Notes under the pieces: model-generated
Database searches by the model: none
What the model was told of the DNA's origin: nothing
The model's input: only the letters and a program-made list of their open reading frames with translations
Part shown: positions 33,583 to 42,400 of the stretch, one piece after another
Layout of the letters: the number at the start of each line of letters is the position of its first letter
Position numbering within the stretch: position 1 is the stretch's first letter
Program-made: the position numbers and the translations under genes
Source: an uncultured euryarchaeote
GTDB taxonomy: Archaea > Thermoplasmatota > Poseidoniia > Poseidoniales > Poseidoniaceae
Direction of reading: 5' to 3'
NCBI GenBank assembly: GCA_937892945.1
Contig: CALBIL010000044.1
Location: 38,284 to 102,283, forward strand
Length of the DNA: 64,000 nucleotides

Positions 33583-35607
33583 ATGGCAGGACACACCCGG
33601 TATGGATTCCCACACTTCCTCTCGCGCAGTTCAACAGCAATTGGTTTGATATTCTTGATGATCCTCATGGGATGCTCACCCCTTTTCACAGCCCAAGTTA
33701 CCTTGGATTCAAGTGAACAATTGCCAGCAGATGGACGACAAACGCAAGCCATCGAAGAAGAATGTGAAGGTAAGAAATTTGAAGACCTTTTTAATTACGA
33801 TTTTGCAAACTTTATCATCAACGTCGGTGATGATTGGGCAGTGGCTGAAATGGATGCTGATGCCTTTGTCAACGGTAGTAAATCCGCAGTTGTTCGAGCA
33901 AATCTCGATGGTTTATTTGTAGGACTTGCCGGCGGAAACAATGAATACATCAGTACTGATGAACGTGATGCAATACGTGCAATTGGCCCGAAATGCATCG
34001 GTGTTATGGACACACGTGTTGGGATACGTGAAGGCATCCCTCACCGTGGCACACCGGACTGGAATAACATGTCTTTTGTCGAAAATGGTATTGGATTAGA
34101 GGAAGTGGACCTCGTGCCATTAAATCATCCAGAACAACGCTCTTGCGTGGAAATTAGTTCTGCAAACGGATGTAAAGAAGTTCCAGTAGAAATTACTGAT
34201 GACTTACAAATTCAGTTATTCTTAGCAGAAGGGGAATCAAATAACGTTCGCTTCGATCAACTTCCGAACAGTGGCGATTCTAATTTCACTTTAGCGTTGA
34301 ATATCACAAATATGTCCTATGCTCATTTAGAACTCAACTTCCCTGTTAAGCAAGGATTACGAATGGTTAATTATTCCATTCGAGACACGATTACGAATAC
34401 CAATGGTACGCTCGAGGTTTCAGAAAATACCGTTTTGAGTGGCCCTGAAGCAATGTATCTTCCAGATGGCCGTCTAAGAGTGAATCAAATCCTTACCTAT
34501 GGAACCTCCGAATCTTCGATTCTTCGTCAACTGTTTATCGATTTCTCAACGATGGCTCCAGAAACAAATGAAGTTCCGGAATGGAGTTCGAATGCTCCAG
34601 AGGATGGGACAATCATACCAATGCTCGACTCAATGAATTCTGGTGAGCAAATGATTACTGTTGCTGGTGAACGAACTGAGATGTGGGCGACCGATGAAAG
34701 TGGATGGGGGCTTGAATGCACCTTTACAGAATCGGGATGGACCGGTTCACTTGATGGAAATGGAAACATGATTGTATCTATGCCAAACACACAAGCGACA
34801 TCCTCCAACGCTGAATGCTATGTTGTCGACCATTTTGGTGCAATGTCCATCGATTCACGGAATTGGACTTTTGGTCATGTCTTTACTTCAAGTGGTCTCA
34901 TCTCTGAGACAGGCGACAGTATCGAATTTTCCATCACGCCAACTGGTTTAGTCAACGAATTGGAAATCTCCGCACATGCTCACCAAATGAATACGATGGG
35001 ACAAATGCGTAGTGTTACGCTTGCCTCAGAGGCTGCAACAATCTCGTTACCACTCGATGGATTATCACCTGGTGCAATCATAGTCATGGGTCAGGCTGAA
35101 AGTTCAACCATGCTCGACCTTGATTTCATGCTTGACTTTGACCTTGAAAAGGCAAGTCTGCCACCACTGATCACAGTAAAAATGAATCTTGATGGAGAAA
35201 ACGCAACATGGGAAGCAAGTGGTCTTACGTTTACCTTACAAGGTGATGTGTTAGACCCCGATGGTGAAGATGTCTCACTCTCACTTCGCCTATGCGGCTA
35301 TACAACAAACGATTTCTTGCGGGTTGGAAGTGGTTGGGAGATCGATGTCAATATCGTTTCATGCTCCTCACAAAATCCTCCTGTGACCGTTTATGACATT
35401 GTATTGACAGCAACGGATGAGTCGGGAACAATGACCACCCTTGGTGTGTATGTTCCAGACCCATATGCCAACAATGTCGATGACAATACTGAAGATGACA
35501 CTTCGCTTGAGATGAAGGAAGAAGGTCTCCCTGCCGTTTCCATGATGGCAACATTGAGCATTGTTTTCCTCGGTGCTGCCTTCGCAGGAAGAGCTCGAAA
35601 AGAGTGA
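33583..35607 (+). CDS. Secreted cell-surface protein with C-terminal anchor helix
   Basis: This 674-residue protein starts with a basic stretch and a signal helix (IGLIFLMILMGC), where ILMGC could also serve as a lipobox. The N-terminal part (about 75-135) resembles a thermonuclease-like fold: ECEGKKFEDLF, YISTDERDAIRAIGPKC and GIREGIPHR. I am not sure of this. The rest is beta-rich, probably Ig-like. It ends with a hydrophobic helix followed by GRARKE, similar in layout to archaeosortase substrates but without the Pro-Gly-Phe. It lies 67 bp after the ABC permease, possibly co-transcribed. Confidence 0.8.
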   Translation: MAGHTRYGFPHFLSRSSTAIGLIFLMILMGCSPLFTAQVTLDSSEQLPADGRQTQAIEEECEGKKFEDLFNYDFANFIINVGDDWAVAEMDADAFVNGSKSAVVRANLDGLFVGLAGGNNEYISTDERDAIRAIGPKCIGVMDTRVGIREGIPHRGTPDWNNMSFVENGIGLEEVDLVPLNHPEQRSCVEISSANGCKEVPVEITDDLQIQLFLAEGESNNVRFDQLPNSGDSNFTLALNITNMSYAHLELNFPVKQGLRMVNYSIRDTITNTNGTLEVSENTVLSGPEAMYLPDGRLRVNQILTYGTSESSILRQLFIDFSTMAPETNEVPEWSSNAPEDGTIIPMLDSMNSGEQMITVAGERTEMWATDESGWGLECTFTESGWTGSLDGNGNMIVSMPNTQATSSNAECYVVDHFGAMSIDSRNWTFGHVFTSSGLISETGDSIEFSITPTGLVNELEISAHAHQMNTMGQMRSVTLASEAATISLPLDGLSPGAIIVMGQAESSTMLDLDFMLDFDLEKASLPPLITVKMNLDGENATWEASGLTFTLQGDVLDPDGEDVSLSLRLCGYTTNDFLRVGSGWEIDVNIVSCSSQNPPVTVYDIVLTATDESGTMTTLGVYVPDPYANNVDDNTEDDTSLEMKEEGLPAVSMMATLSIVFLGAAFAGRARKE

Positions 35608-35614
35608 TGTGTTC

Positions 35615-35640
35615 AACCGGCACCCTCAAAAGAGGGGGTT
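35615..35640 (+). terminator. Hairpin between surface protein and Gar1 gene
   Basis: AACC (35615) and CCCTC (35623) pair with GAGGG (35632) and GGTT (35637) around an AAAA loop. No T-run follows, so it may be a weak terminator or part of the Gar1 mRNA leader. Confidence 0.4.
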
Positions 35641-35663
35641 CGGCCCATTAAGCAGGTGAAGGT

Positions 35664-37175
35664 ATGTTCGCGGGTGTAATTGAGTCGAAAAGTCATGAAG
35701 GAGGATTTCTAGTTTCGTTTACTGGATCTTCTCCAGCCCTAGAGTCCATCATCATCAATGCCGAAACTGGCATTTACATCGGTAAAGTCGATGCAGTACT
35801 TGGAAATACAAACTCTCCACTCGCTCACGTAGCACATGTTGACCGAAAACTCGATCTCGACTCACTGGTCGGCATCAATGTAGGAATTCGTGCCAAAAAA
35901 CAACGTGAAGAACGTCGAGAACGTGATTCAGACCGTGGCCAAAGAGGCAATGACCGAGGAGGATACCAGAGTCAAGACCGTCAAGGTGGACGCTCTGAGC
36001 GAAATGACCGTGGACAAGACAACCGCAATGGCGGAGATTGGGATTGTCCAAAGTGTCAGAATAATAATTTCGCATTCCGTCAGGAATGCAATCGCTGTGG
36101 AGAAGCTCGTGGCGCTGGTGGAGGACGTGGTCCTCGACAAGATGACCGTCGAGGTGGAAACCAAGGATATCAGAGCAGAGACCGTCAAGGTGGACGCTTT
36201 GAGCGAAACGACCGTGGACAAGACAACCGCAACGGCGGGGATTGGGATTGTCCAAAATGTCAGAATAACAATTTCGCTTTCCGAACTGAATGCAATCGCT
36301 GTGGAGAAGCTCGTGGCGCTGGTGGAGGACGTGGTCCTCGACAAGACGATCGAAGAGGTGGAAACCAAGGATACCAAAGTCAAGACCGTCAAGGTGGACG
36401 CTTTGAGCGAAATGACCGTGGGCAAAACAACCGTAATGGCGGAGATTGGGATTGTCCAAAGTGTCGAAATAATAATTTCGCATTCCGAACAGAATGTAAT
36501 TCATGTGGACTGCCACGTAGTGGTGGAAATGACCGAAATGGTGGAAACGACCGACGTGGCGGCAATGACCGATATGGCGGTAATGACCGACGTGGCGGCA
36601 ATGATCGTGGTCGAGAAACGAAAGTCTACACCGATAACGATTGGGATTGTCCTCAATGTCAAAACTCAAACTTCGCATTCCGTCAAGAATGTAATCGCTG
36701 CCAAGCACCTCGCTCCGGCAGCGGTGGTGGTGGCGGCGGACGAAGCCCACGTCGAGATGATGGTGGACGACCGCCTCGCAGAGACAACGGTGGAAGACCA
36801 CCTCAACGCGATGAACGAAGAGCACCTCGACGCGATGATGGCGGAAGACCTCCTCGACGCGATGACGGTGGACGACCTCCACAACGGGATGACCGCTCTC
36901 GATCTCCTCGACGCGATGATGGTGGGCGACCACCACAACGAGATGATGGTGCAAGACCTCCTCGTCACGAAGGTGGACGACCGCCTCGCCGAGATGGTCG
37001 AGACCGAAGAGGTGACGGTGGCAACTCTCAAAGCGGCGGCTCATACGGTCAAGACAGAGCACCTGAACGCAAGTCAAGAGAACATCGAAACTTTAGAAAA
37101 TCACAAGGTAATGGCCCTGGGCATGCACATAACCGCCCACCAAAGCCGCTCATCAACCCTGACCGAGATGATTGA
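35664..37175 (+). CDS. Gar1-like H/ACA RNP protein with four RanBP2-type zinc fingers and RGG/RPP tail
   Basis: Residues 1-80 match archaeal Gar1: GGFLVSFTGSSPALESIIIN followed by IGKVDAVLGNTNSPLAHV, the six-stranded barrel that binds the Cbf5 pseudouridine synthase. An Arg/Asp/Gly-rich linker leads to four near-identical zinc fingers beginning at residues 125, 193, 261 and 326, each DWDCP-x-C-x-N-x-NFAFR-x-EC-N-x-C, the W-x-C-x2-C-x10-C-x2-C RanBP2 pattern that binds single-stranded RNA. The end (about 355-480) repeats PPRRDDGGR. Normal archaeal Gar1 is about 80-100 residues and has neither part. GGTGA precedes the ATG. The TPR protein follows by 12 bp. Binding partners are inferred. Confidence 0.88.
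   Translation: MFAGVIESKSHEGGFLVSFTGSSPALESIIINAETGIYIGKVDAVLGNTNSPLAHVAHVDRKLDLDSLVGINVGIRAKKQREERRERDSDRGQRGNDRGGYQSQDRQGGRSERNDRGQDNRNGGDWDCPKCQNNNFAFRQECNRCGEARGAGGGRGPRQDDRRGGNQGYQSRDRQGGRFERNDRGQDNRNGGDWDCPKCQNNNFAFRTECNRCGEARGAGGGRGPRQDDRRGGNQGYQSQDRQGGRFERNDRGQNNRNGGDWDCPKCRNNNFAFRTECNSCGLPRSGGNDRNGGNDRRGGNDRYGGNDRRGGNDRGRETKVYTDNDWDCPQCQNSNFAFRQECNRCQAPRSGSGGGGGGRSPRRDDGGRPPRRDNGGRPPQRDERRAPRRDDGGRPPRRDDGGRPPQRDDRSRSPRRDDGGRPPQRDDGARPPRHEGGRPPRRDGRDRRGDGGNSQSGGSYGQDRAPERKSREHRNFRKSQGNGPGHAHNRPPKPLINPDRDD
36036..36530 (+). repeat. 204-bp tandem repeat encoding zinc-finger plus RG linker modules
   Basis: The zinc-finger codons recur at 36036, 36240 and 36444, a strict 204-bp (68-residue) period, with a fourth finger 195 bp later at 36639. 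Each unit holds a zinc finger and a Gly/Arg/Asp/Gln-rich linker with DRQGGR motifs. The high nucleotide identity between units points to recent duplication or gene conversion. The composition keeps several other frames open on both strands, which are not genes. Confidence 0.85.
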
Positions 37176-37187
37176 GGGGGATTAAGG

Positions 37188-38222
37188 ATGGGTGCTGAAC
37201 ATCACTATCTTAACGCCGTAGAAGCCTATGACGACGGTGATGTTGAAACCGCATATGAAGAAGCCTACAAAGCCGTTCAAATTGATCCGGAACATGTTGA
37301 CGCTTGGCAATTGTGTGCTGAAACTGCTCTTCCACAAAAGGGAGAAAAGCCAACTTTACTCCAGGCTGCAAAATCCTTAGCTGCAGTTCGGAAAATCATT
37401 GCTCTTGACCCAAACCGTACCGCAATGTGGATGCTTGGTGGTCGACTACTCACAGATGAATTGGGATTACTTAGTGAAGGCTTGCAATGGTGGCAAGACC
37501 TTCGTCATCAACTTCCCAAAGAGGTGACACCTTTGGTAGAACAAGCAGCATTGTTAGCCGATATGGGTCATTATCTTGAAGCAAAATATCGTCTTGATAC
37601 AATTATTGAGGATAAATTAGACGGTGGACCAACTCAACTTGCTAAAATCAATCAACTCCGAAGCCAAGTAATTGCTGCGGCAAACCTCCAAACATCGGAA
37701 CATTTCAAACCTTGGGAAAAACATCACAACGGTTGGGGAGCAATTGAAGTTAAAATGGGTAAAGGTCCAGTTTCAGAAAGTTTTCTTTTCCTGATAACAA
37801 CTGTACCAGTGTTAATGATTGTCGTCTATTTCTCAAACCAAGTAGCAGGTCGAGGTTGGGGCGCGTTTTGTATGACCAGTTTGGTGATTTTTGGAACTGT
37901 TTTGTTTGGAATGCGAACTGCAAAACGTTTGTTCCATAGTATCAATCGGCCAGCATTTAACTTGCTCAGAGCAATGAACTTTGAAGCAAACACTGGATAT
38001 TCAATCATCCATTCAGAGATTCGAACTTCCCCTCTTTACATCTTTATCATGCAAAGAAAACCAAAATCTTGGCAAGAACGGATGCTTAAAATCATCGATT
38101 CCGATACACCTCTTCCAATGAACTGGAAACCAAACTTCCCTGACTTTGAATCACATTTGGATGAAGTGGGATATATTGACGAAGAAGGTGAAGAGAGTTT
38201 CGAAGCCTTTGAAGAGGAATGA
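37188..38222 (+). CDS. TPR-like membrane protein, unknown
   Basis: The 344-residue protein begins with helical repeats of the TPR type in residues 1-165 (HHYLNAVEAYDDGDVETAYE, AYKAVQIDPEHVDAWQL, KIIALDPNRTAMWMLGG). Two or three membrane helices follow near 200-250 (FLFLITTVPVLMIVVYF, then GAFCMTSLVIFGTVLFGM), and the tail is acidic. The TPR part should be cytoplasmic and bind other proteins. It starts 12 bp after the Gar1-like gene behind a GAGGGGG tract, so both are probably on one transcript; whether this reflects function is unknown. Its stop faces the lipoprotein stop 1 bp away. Confidence 0.85.
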   Translation: MGAEHHYLNAVEAYDDGDVETAYEEAYKAVQIDPEHVDAWQLCAETALPQKGEKPTLLQAAKSLAAVRKIIALDPNRTAMWMLGGRLLTDELGLLSEGLQWWQDLRHQLPKEVTPLVEQAALLADMGHYLEAKYRLDTIIEDKLDGGPTQLAKINQLRSQVIAAANLQTSEHFKPWEKHHNGWGAIEVKMGKGPVSESFLFLITTVPVLMIVVYFSNQVAGRGWGAFCMTSLVIFGTVLFGMRTAKRLFHSINRPAFNLLRAMNFEANTGYSIIHSEIRTSPLYIFIMQRKPKSWQERMLKIIDSDTPLPMNWKPNFPDFESHLDEVGYIDEEGEESFEAFEEE

Positions 38223-38223
38223 T

Positions 38224-39369
38224 TTACGAATCATTCACAGGTAACTGCTCTGGAATGATAGCCATAACCTCTTCACGTGGTTGCTCGAGGAACAATTCAA
38301 AGTCCTCGATGTAAGTGGTTCGGGTTGCATTGAAATTCTTTTCAAACGATGCATCAAAACCGAGTTCGTCGAGATCTCCGTAAAATCCCTCGCGATAAGT
38401 TGATTCGCCTTCATTGTGAATGAGGAAGGCTATGAACCAAGCGCCGACATCATAGACATTTACATTTGAGTCATAAGTCAGATTGTCAAGACGAATATCT
38501 TGTGATGTGTAACCTTCAAGTGAATAATTAAGTTTCATCTCCATGACCTCGCGAAGATAATTGTCACGAACACCGGGTTGTTGAGCATACAAAGATTGAG
38601 CCATGTACTCTGCACCACCTTCCGAGAACCAGGGTTTATTTTTACCACCCATCTTCTCATCACGAATGCAATTATCACGTGAATCGCCACTGCATTTGTC
38701 TTGAATATGTGCATGCTGGAAAACATGAAAGTATTCATGGAGCATCACGGGTTTGTAATCTTCTTCCTCAGGCCCTGGAAACTTGGCCGACATAATGAGC
38801 ATAGTGAAATCATAATCAAGATAAGACTTCATGAAGGCACTGACCGCTGCGCCACCTCCTTCAACATAATCAGTGAAGATTCGATAGTTCTCATTGGCAC
38901 AGTCCCATTCTTCTTTCCAATTGTCATCCAAAGCTTTGTGTCGTTCACAGTACTCATCTTCAAGTTCTTCGGCAGCAGAAATATTTTCACCAATGATATA
39001 GATCTCTATTGGCCCGAGATTACCCCATGCCGTACTACCGACACCGTACCATTTCAGTGTGAGGTTGACTGTGTCTTGAGAGACATCAGAGGCTGCAAAG
39101 ACTTCAGGAATGGCACAGGTTTCTTCGCCCCAAACAACAACTGTTGTCGAACCATCTGGGCATTCGATTTCACGTCCAACCAAGTTTTCCTCGGACTGGT
39201 TGTCTGTACTATTCGCAGAATCATTATCCGAACGATCGTTCGGATCATTATTCGAGTTGTCACCTGAATCACTGTCTGAATTTTGAGATTCATCCAAATC
39301 CCCGATACAACCAGATAAGGAACTCAGCAGAAGAATCAAGCTCAATACAAGAGTATTCAGTCGGCTCAT
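38224..39369 (-). CDS. Lipoprotein with HExxH metalloprotease motif
   Basis: The 381-residue protein starts with a lipoprotein signal (MSRLNTLVLSLILLLSS) and lipobox LSGC, followed by a long Ser/Asp/Asn-rich linker typical of surface lipoproteins. The mature domain has HEYFHVFQHAH, an HExxH zinc site, and FSEGGAEYMAQ about 40 residues later, placing Glu as a likely third ligand as in gluzincins. It probably cleaves peptides outside the cell. The frame is open upstream to 39702, but that part overlaps the next gene's coding region and lacks signal features, so I chose ATG 39369. Activity itself is not shown. Confidence 0.82.
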   Translation of the reverse strand: MSRLNTLVLSLILLLSSLSGCIGDLDESQNSDSDSGDNSNNDPNDRSDNDSANSTDNQSEENLVGREIECPDGSTTVVVWGEETCAIPEVFAASDVSQDTVNLTLKWYGVGSTAWGNLGPIEIYIIGENISAAEELEDEYCERHKALDDNWKEEWDCANENYRIFTDYVEGGGAAVSAFMKSYLDYDFTMLIMSAKFPGPEEEDYKPVMLHEYFHVFQHAHIQDKCSGDSRDNCIRDEKMGGKNKPWFSEGGAEYMAQSLYAQQPGVRDNYLREVMEMKLNYSLEGYTSQDIRLDNLTYDSNVNVYDVGAWFIAFLIHNEGESTYREGFYGDLDELGFDASFEKNFNATRTTYIEDFELFLEQPREEVMAIIPEQLPVNDS

Positions 39370-39463
39370 AGATGCTGCTATTCGGCACTGTTGAAAGGCA
39401 TATCGTAACGAAAGAGAATGGCTTACGCTCTCACTACTTCTCTCAAAACCGGTGACGTCTGGG

Positions 39464-42400
39464 TCACTGTTGACTTTGAGCATTCTGTAACGCATATTGT
39501 TGCGCATAGGTTGCTGCGGTTTCCGCATCATGGCCCTGTGAAACAAATTGCTGGTAGTAGTGCTGGTAGTATTGCTGGTAAACCGCGTCATCCATTGCTG
39601 GTGCTGCTGCCGGTGCTGCTGCTGCTGGAGCCGCTGCCGCTGCCTGTTCGGCATATTGCTGGGCATACGCACGGGCGGTTTCTTCCGGATAGCCTTGAGC
39701 AATTAATTGCTGAACGTATTGTTCTGTTTGATCCATAACGCCACCGAATCCGGAGGCATCAACTGAGAAGTCTTTGGTATCATCTTCTGAACCCTTACGC
39801 ATGAACATGAGCGTCAAGAGGACAACGACAATCAAAACGATTCCAATGAGGGCTGGCATAAGCAAACCGTCGATGGCACTTTCAGATGAATCATCTCCAG
39901 TTGAACTTTGAGGGGCTTTCCATTCACCGTTCTCGAAAGTCCATTCTCCAGACCAAACACAGTTACTGTCTTCATCGAGAATCCATTCTCCACCTGCTGC
40001 TTCAGCATCGAGATCGGCTTCAACACCCTGACATGCAGGTAATGAAATGTCAATTTGCTTGTAGACAGCATTACGTTGATTGAATTCATCTCCTTCGTAG
40101 ACCTTGATGTAAATCGTCTGAATAAGAGATTTATTCGTATAGAATCCATCAAGAGAAAGGGTGAGCGAAAAGGTATCCAAATCGCCAAGATTGACTGCCT
40201 TTCGGTATTCATCAGCATTTGTAGCCTTGAACTTATCAGGTCCAGAAGCATTCAAAGTTTCTGAGGAAAAAGCGATTTCAACTGTGACATCGCCTTCTCC
40301 ACCTTCGTTTCCAGCCAAGATCGTGCCGATGACGGTAATGGTGTCATCTTGAATTCGACATGGCGCTTGAGGGCAGTCCTGGTCGACTGCAAGTGAATAG
40401 TCAAACACTGGAACTTCGTCACCGAAATCAGCAGGTACAATTTCAAAATACATTTTATGGATTTCAGAATACTGATCTGCACCATCGTAAACAACGAGTT
40501 CGATTCGAATCTGCGTGCTTGGAGCAGTCGGGTCATCGGCCTTGACTGTAGCATTGCTAAAGGTATAGGCAAACAATCCATCGCTTGCAGCAGTTTGGGT
40601 AAACGAATGACCTGTAATAGCGAAATCATCGTCACCGTATGGAGCATCAAACAGAACTTTCCATTCATAGCGTACAATTCCACTACCGTCAAGTGAATCC
40701 TCGTCAGAAGAGTTACTTGCATCAAAGTAGATGGTCACCGCTCCACTGTCATCGAGAATAATTCGGTGAACGTCCCATTCGTCTCCAAGAATCGTGTTGG
40801 TTCCGATGAACTCGACTTGTTCTGCATATCCTTCACGCATATCGATTTCTGCATCGGCAGTTGGTCGGAATGAATCCGCATAAACATCGTTGGTTTCAAC
40901 GGTTACGGTAATCACACGGGAATGTCCTGCTGCATCGTGGAGAATGAGGGTTATGTCCCATTGTTCACCTTGAGCGCAGCCGGTTGCCGAAGCAAGGTCA
41001 ATCTTACAGAATGTAGCGATTGGGGATGCATCAGTAATGTGGTCGGTTCCACTTGCCATAGTTGCACCAGTCCAAGAGGTTGGACCATCGATAATCCAAT
41101 CCGTCTCAAGAGCTTCGGTGGTTCCTGTAACGAAGGAGAACGTCAATTCAGCATTGCTCTTGATGTAGAGTTCAGAATATCCACCGGTGCTTGGATCATT
41201 ATCTGGAATGATTCCATTGATTTCCAAGTTGAGGCCGTTACCGAGAACACCGAAACCTGTTGGGTAAGGTGTAACTTGGTAGCTGAGCATATTTCCAAGA
41301 AGAGGCAATGTGCTGCTATCAGCACGCTCGGAGTGAGTTGCAACGTCAATGGTAGAAACAATTATTCCACCGGATTGGTAACTGCAAACGCCGAGAAGAG
41401 TGTCTTTCTGGTCAGCAAGTGTTCCATCTTTTCGGATAATTCGCTGAAGAGTACCGTCCTTCTTTGATTCACTGTCCCCACCGCAAACGGTTGGAACTGT
41501 AATCACGCTTTGTTTACTGGTGTCCATTACAGCAAGAGCAACTGTGGAAGACGCATCAAATCCTTGGAATGCTGCGAGATCTACATTCTCCATTAGTGGA
41601 TGGTAGGGGTCTGCAAAGTTGGTATCGGAATAGGTAATGGCTTCTGCCTCAGTATCTTTTGTCTGAATCGTCAAGTCCAAAGGTAGTCTGCTCGTTGAAT
41701 CTTCGCCGTATACTTGAGTTCCTTGAGGTCCAAGATGGGCTTGAATAGTTCCACCAGCAAACATGAATCCTTCCAAAGTGTTCTGATTCGAACTTGTCCC
41801 CAACTTTTGATAGTAGCCACGGCCAACTGGTTCATCTTTTGCAGCAACATCGGTTTGCCAAGGCAAAATAATCTTGTCGTAATGAGTAAACCAACCGCTC
41901 ATAAAGTATGTATCCCAATCGTTGATTTCGAATTGAGTATAGGTCATTCCGAGAATGCTGAGGTCTTCTTTAATCGTAGAAGTACGGGTCGAGGTATCGG
42001 AAAGAATAGCAACGTCGATTTGATCTGCAAAGGTTGCATGGAAGTAACGAACGTTACCCGATGGGTTACCGTTTGCAAGTTCAGCATCGAAACTGATGTT
42101 GTATTCGTGACCGTCCATCCAGCCGTTCCAAGGCGTGAAAGCAACATCAATAAGTTGGTGAGATTCCAAAGTTTGAGAAGGACCTGCTGTTGTTGTGTGA
42201 GCAACTGAACCTGCCGTCATATCATAAATATTCATGTTAAAGACATAATCGCCTGTGAGGACACCATTCATGGCTTTGAGGGCCCAATCGTGGCTTAAAG
42301 CACTGTCAATTGGCATCACACATTCCAAAGTTTGATCATTCAAACAGTTCAGTTTGTTTGGTGGGAAAAGAGTGATATCAACTGATTCAACATTGAAAAT

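Noticed and set aside
35875..37185. Long open frames of 400-431 codons on the opposite strand and in another forward frame over the Gar1 gene
   Set aside because: They arise from the repeated Arg/Gly/Asp/Pro codons; the proteins are low-complexity His/Val/Leu-rich with no domain, whereas the chosen frame gives Gar1 plus zinc fingers.
39370..39702. N-terminal extension of the HExxH lipoprotein by 111 residues
   Set aside because: It overlaps the end of the giant surface protein in another frame, is Gln/Arg/Met-rich without structure, and would bury the lipoprotein signal peptide.
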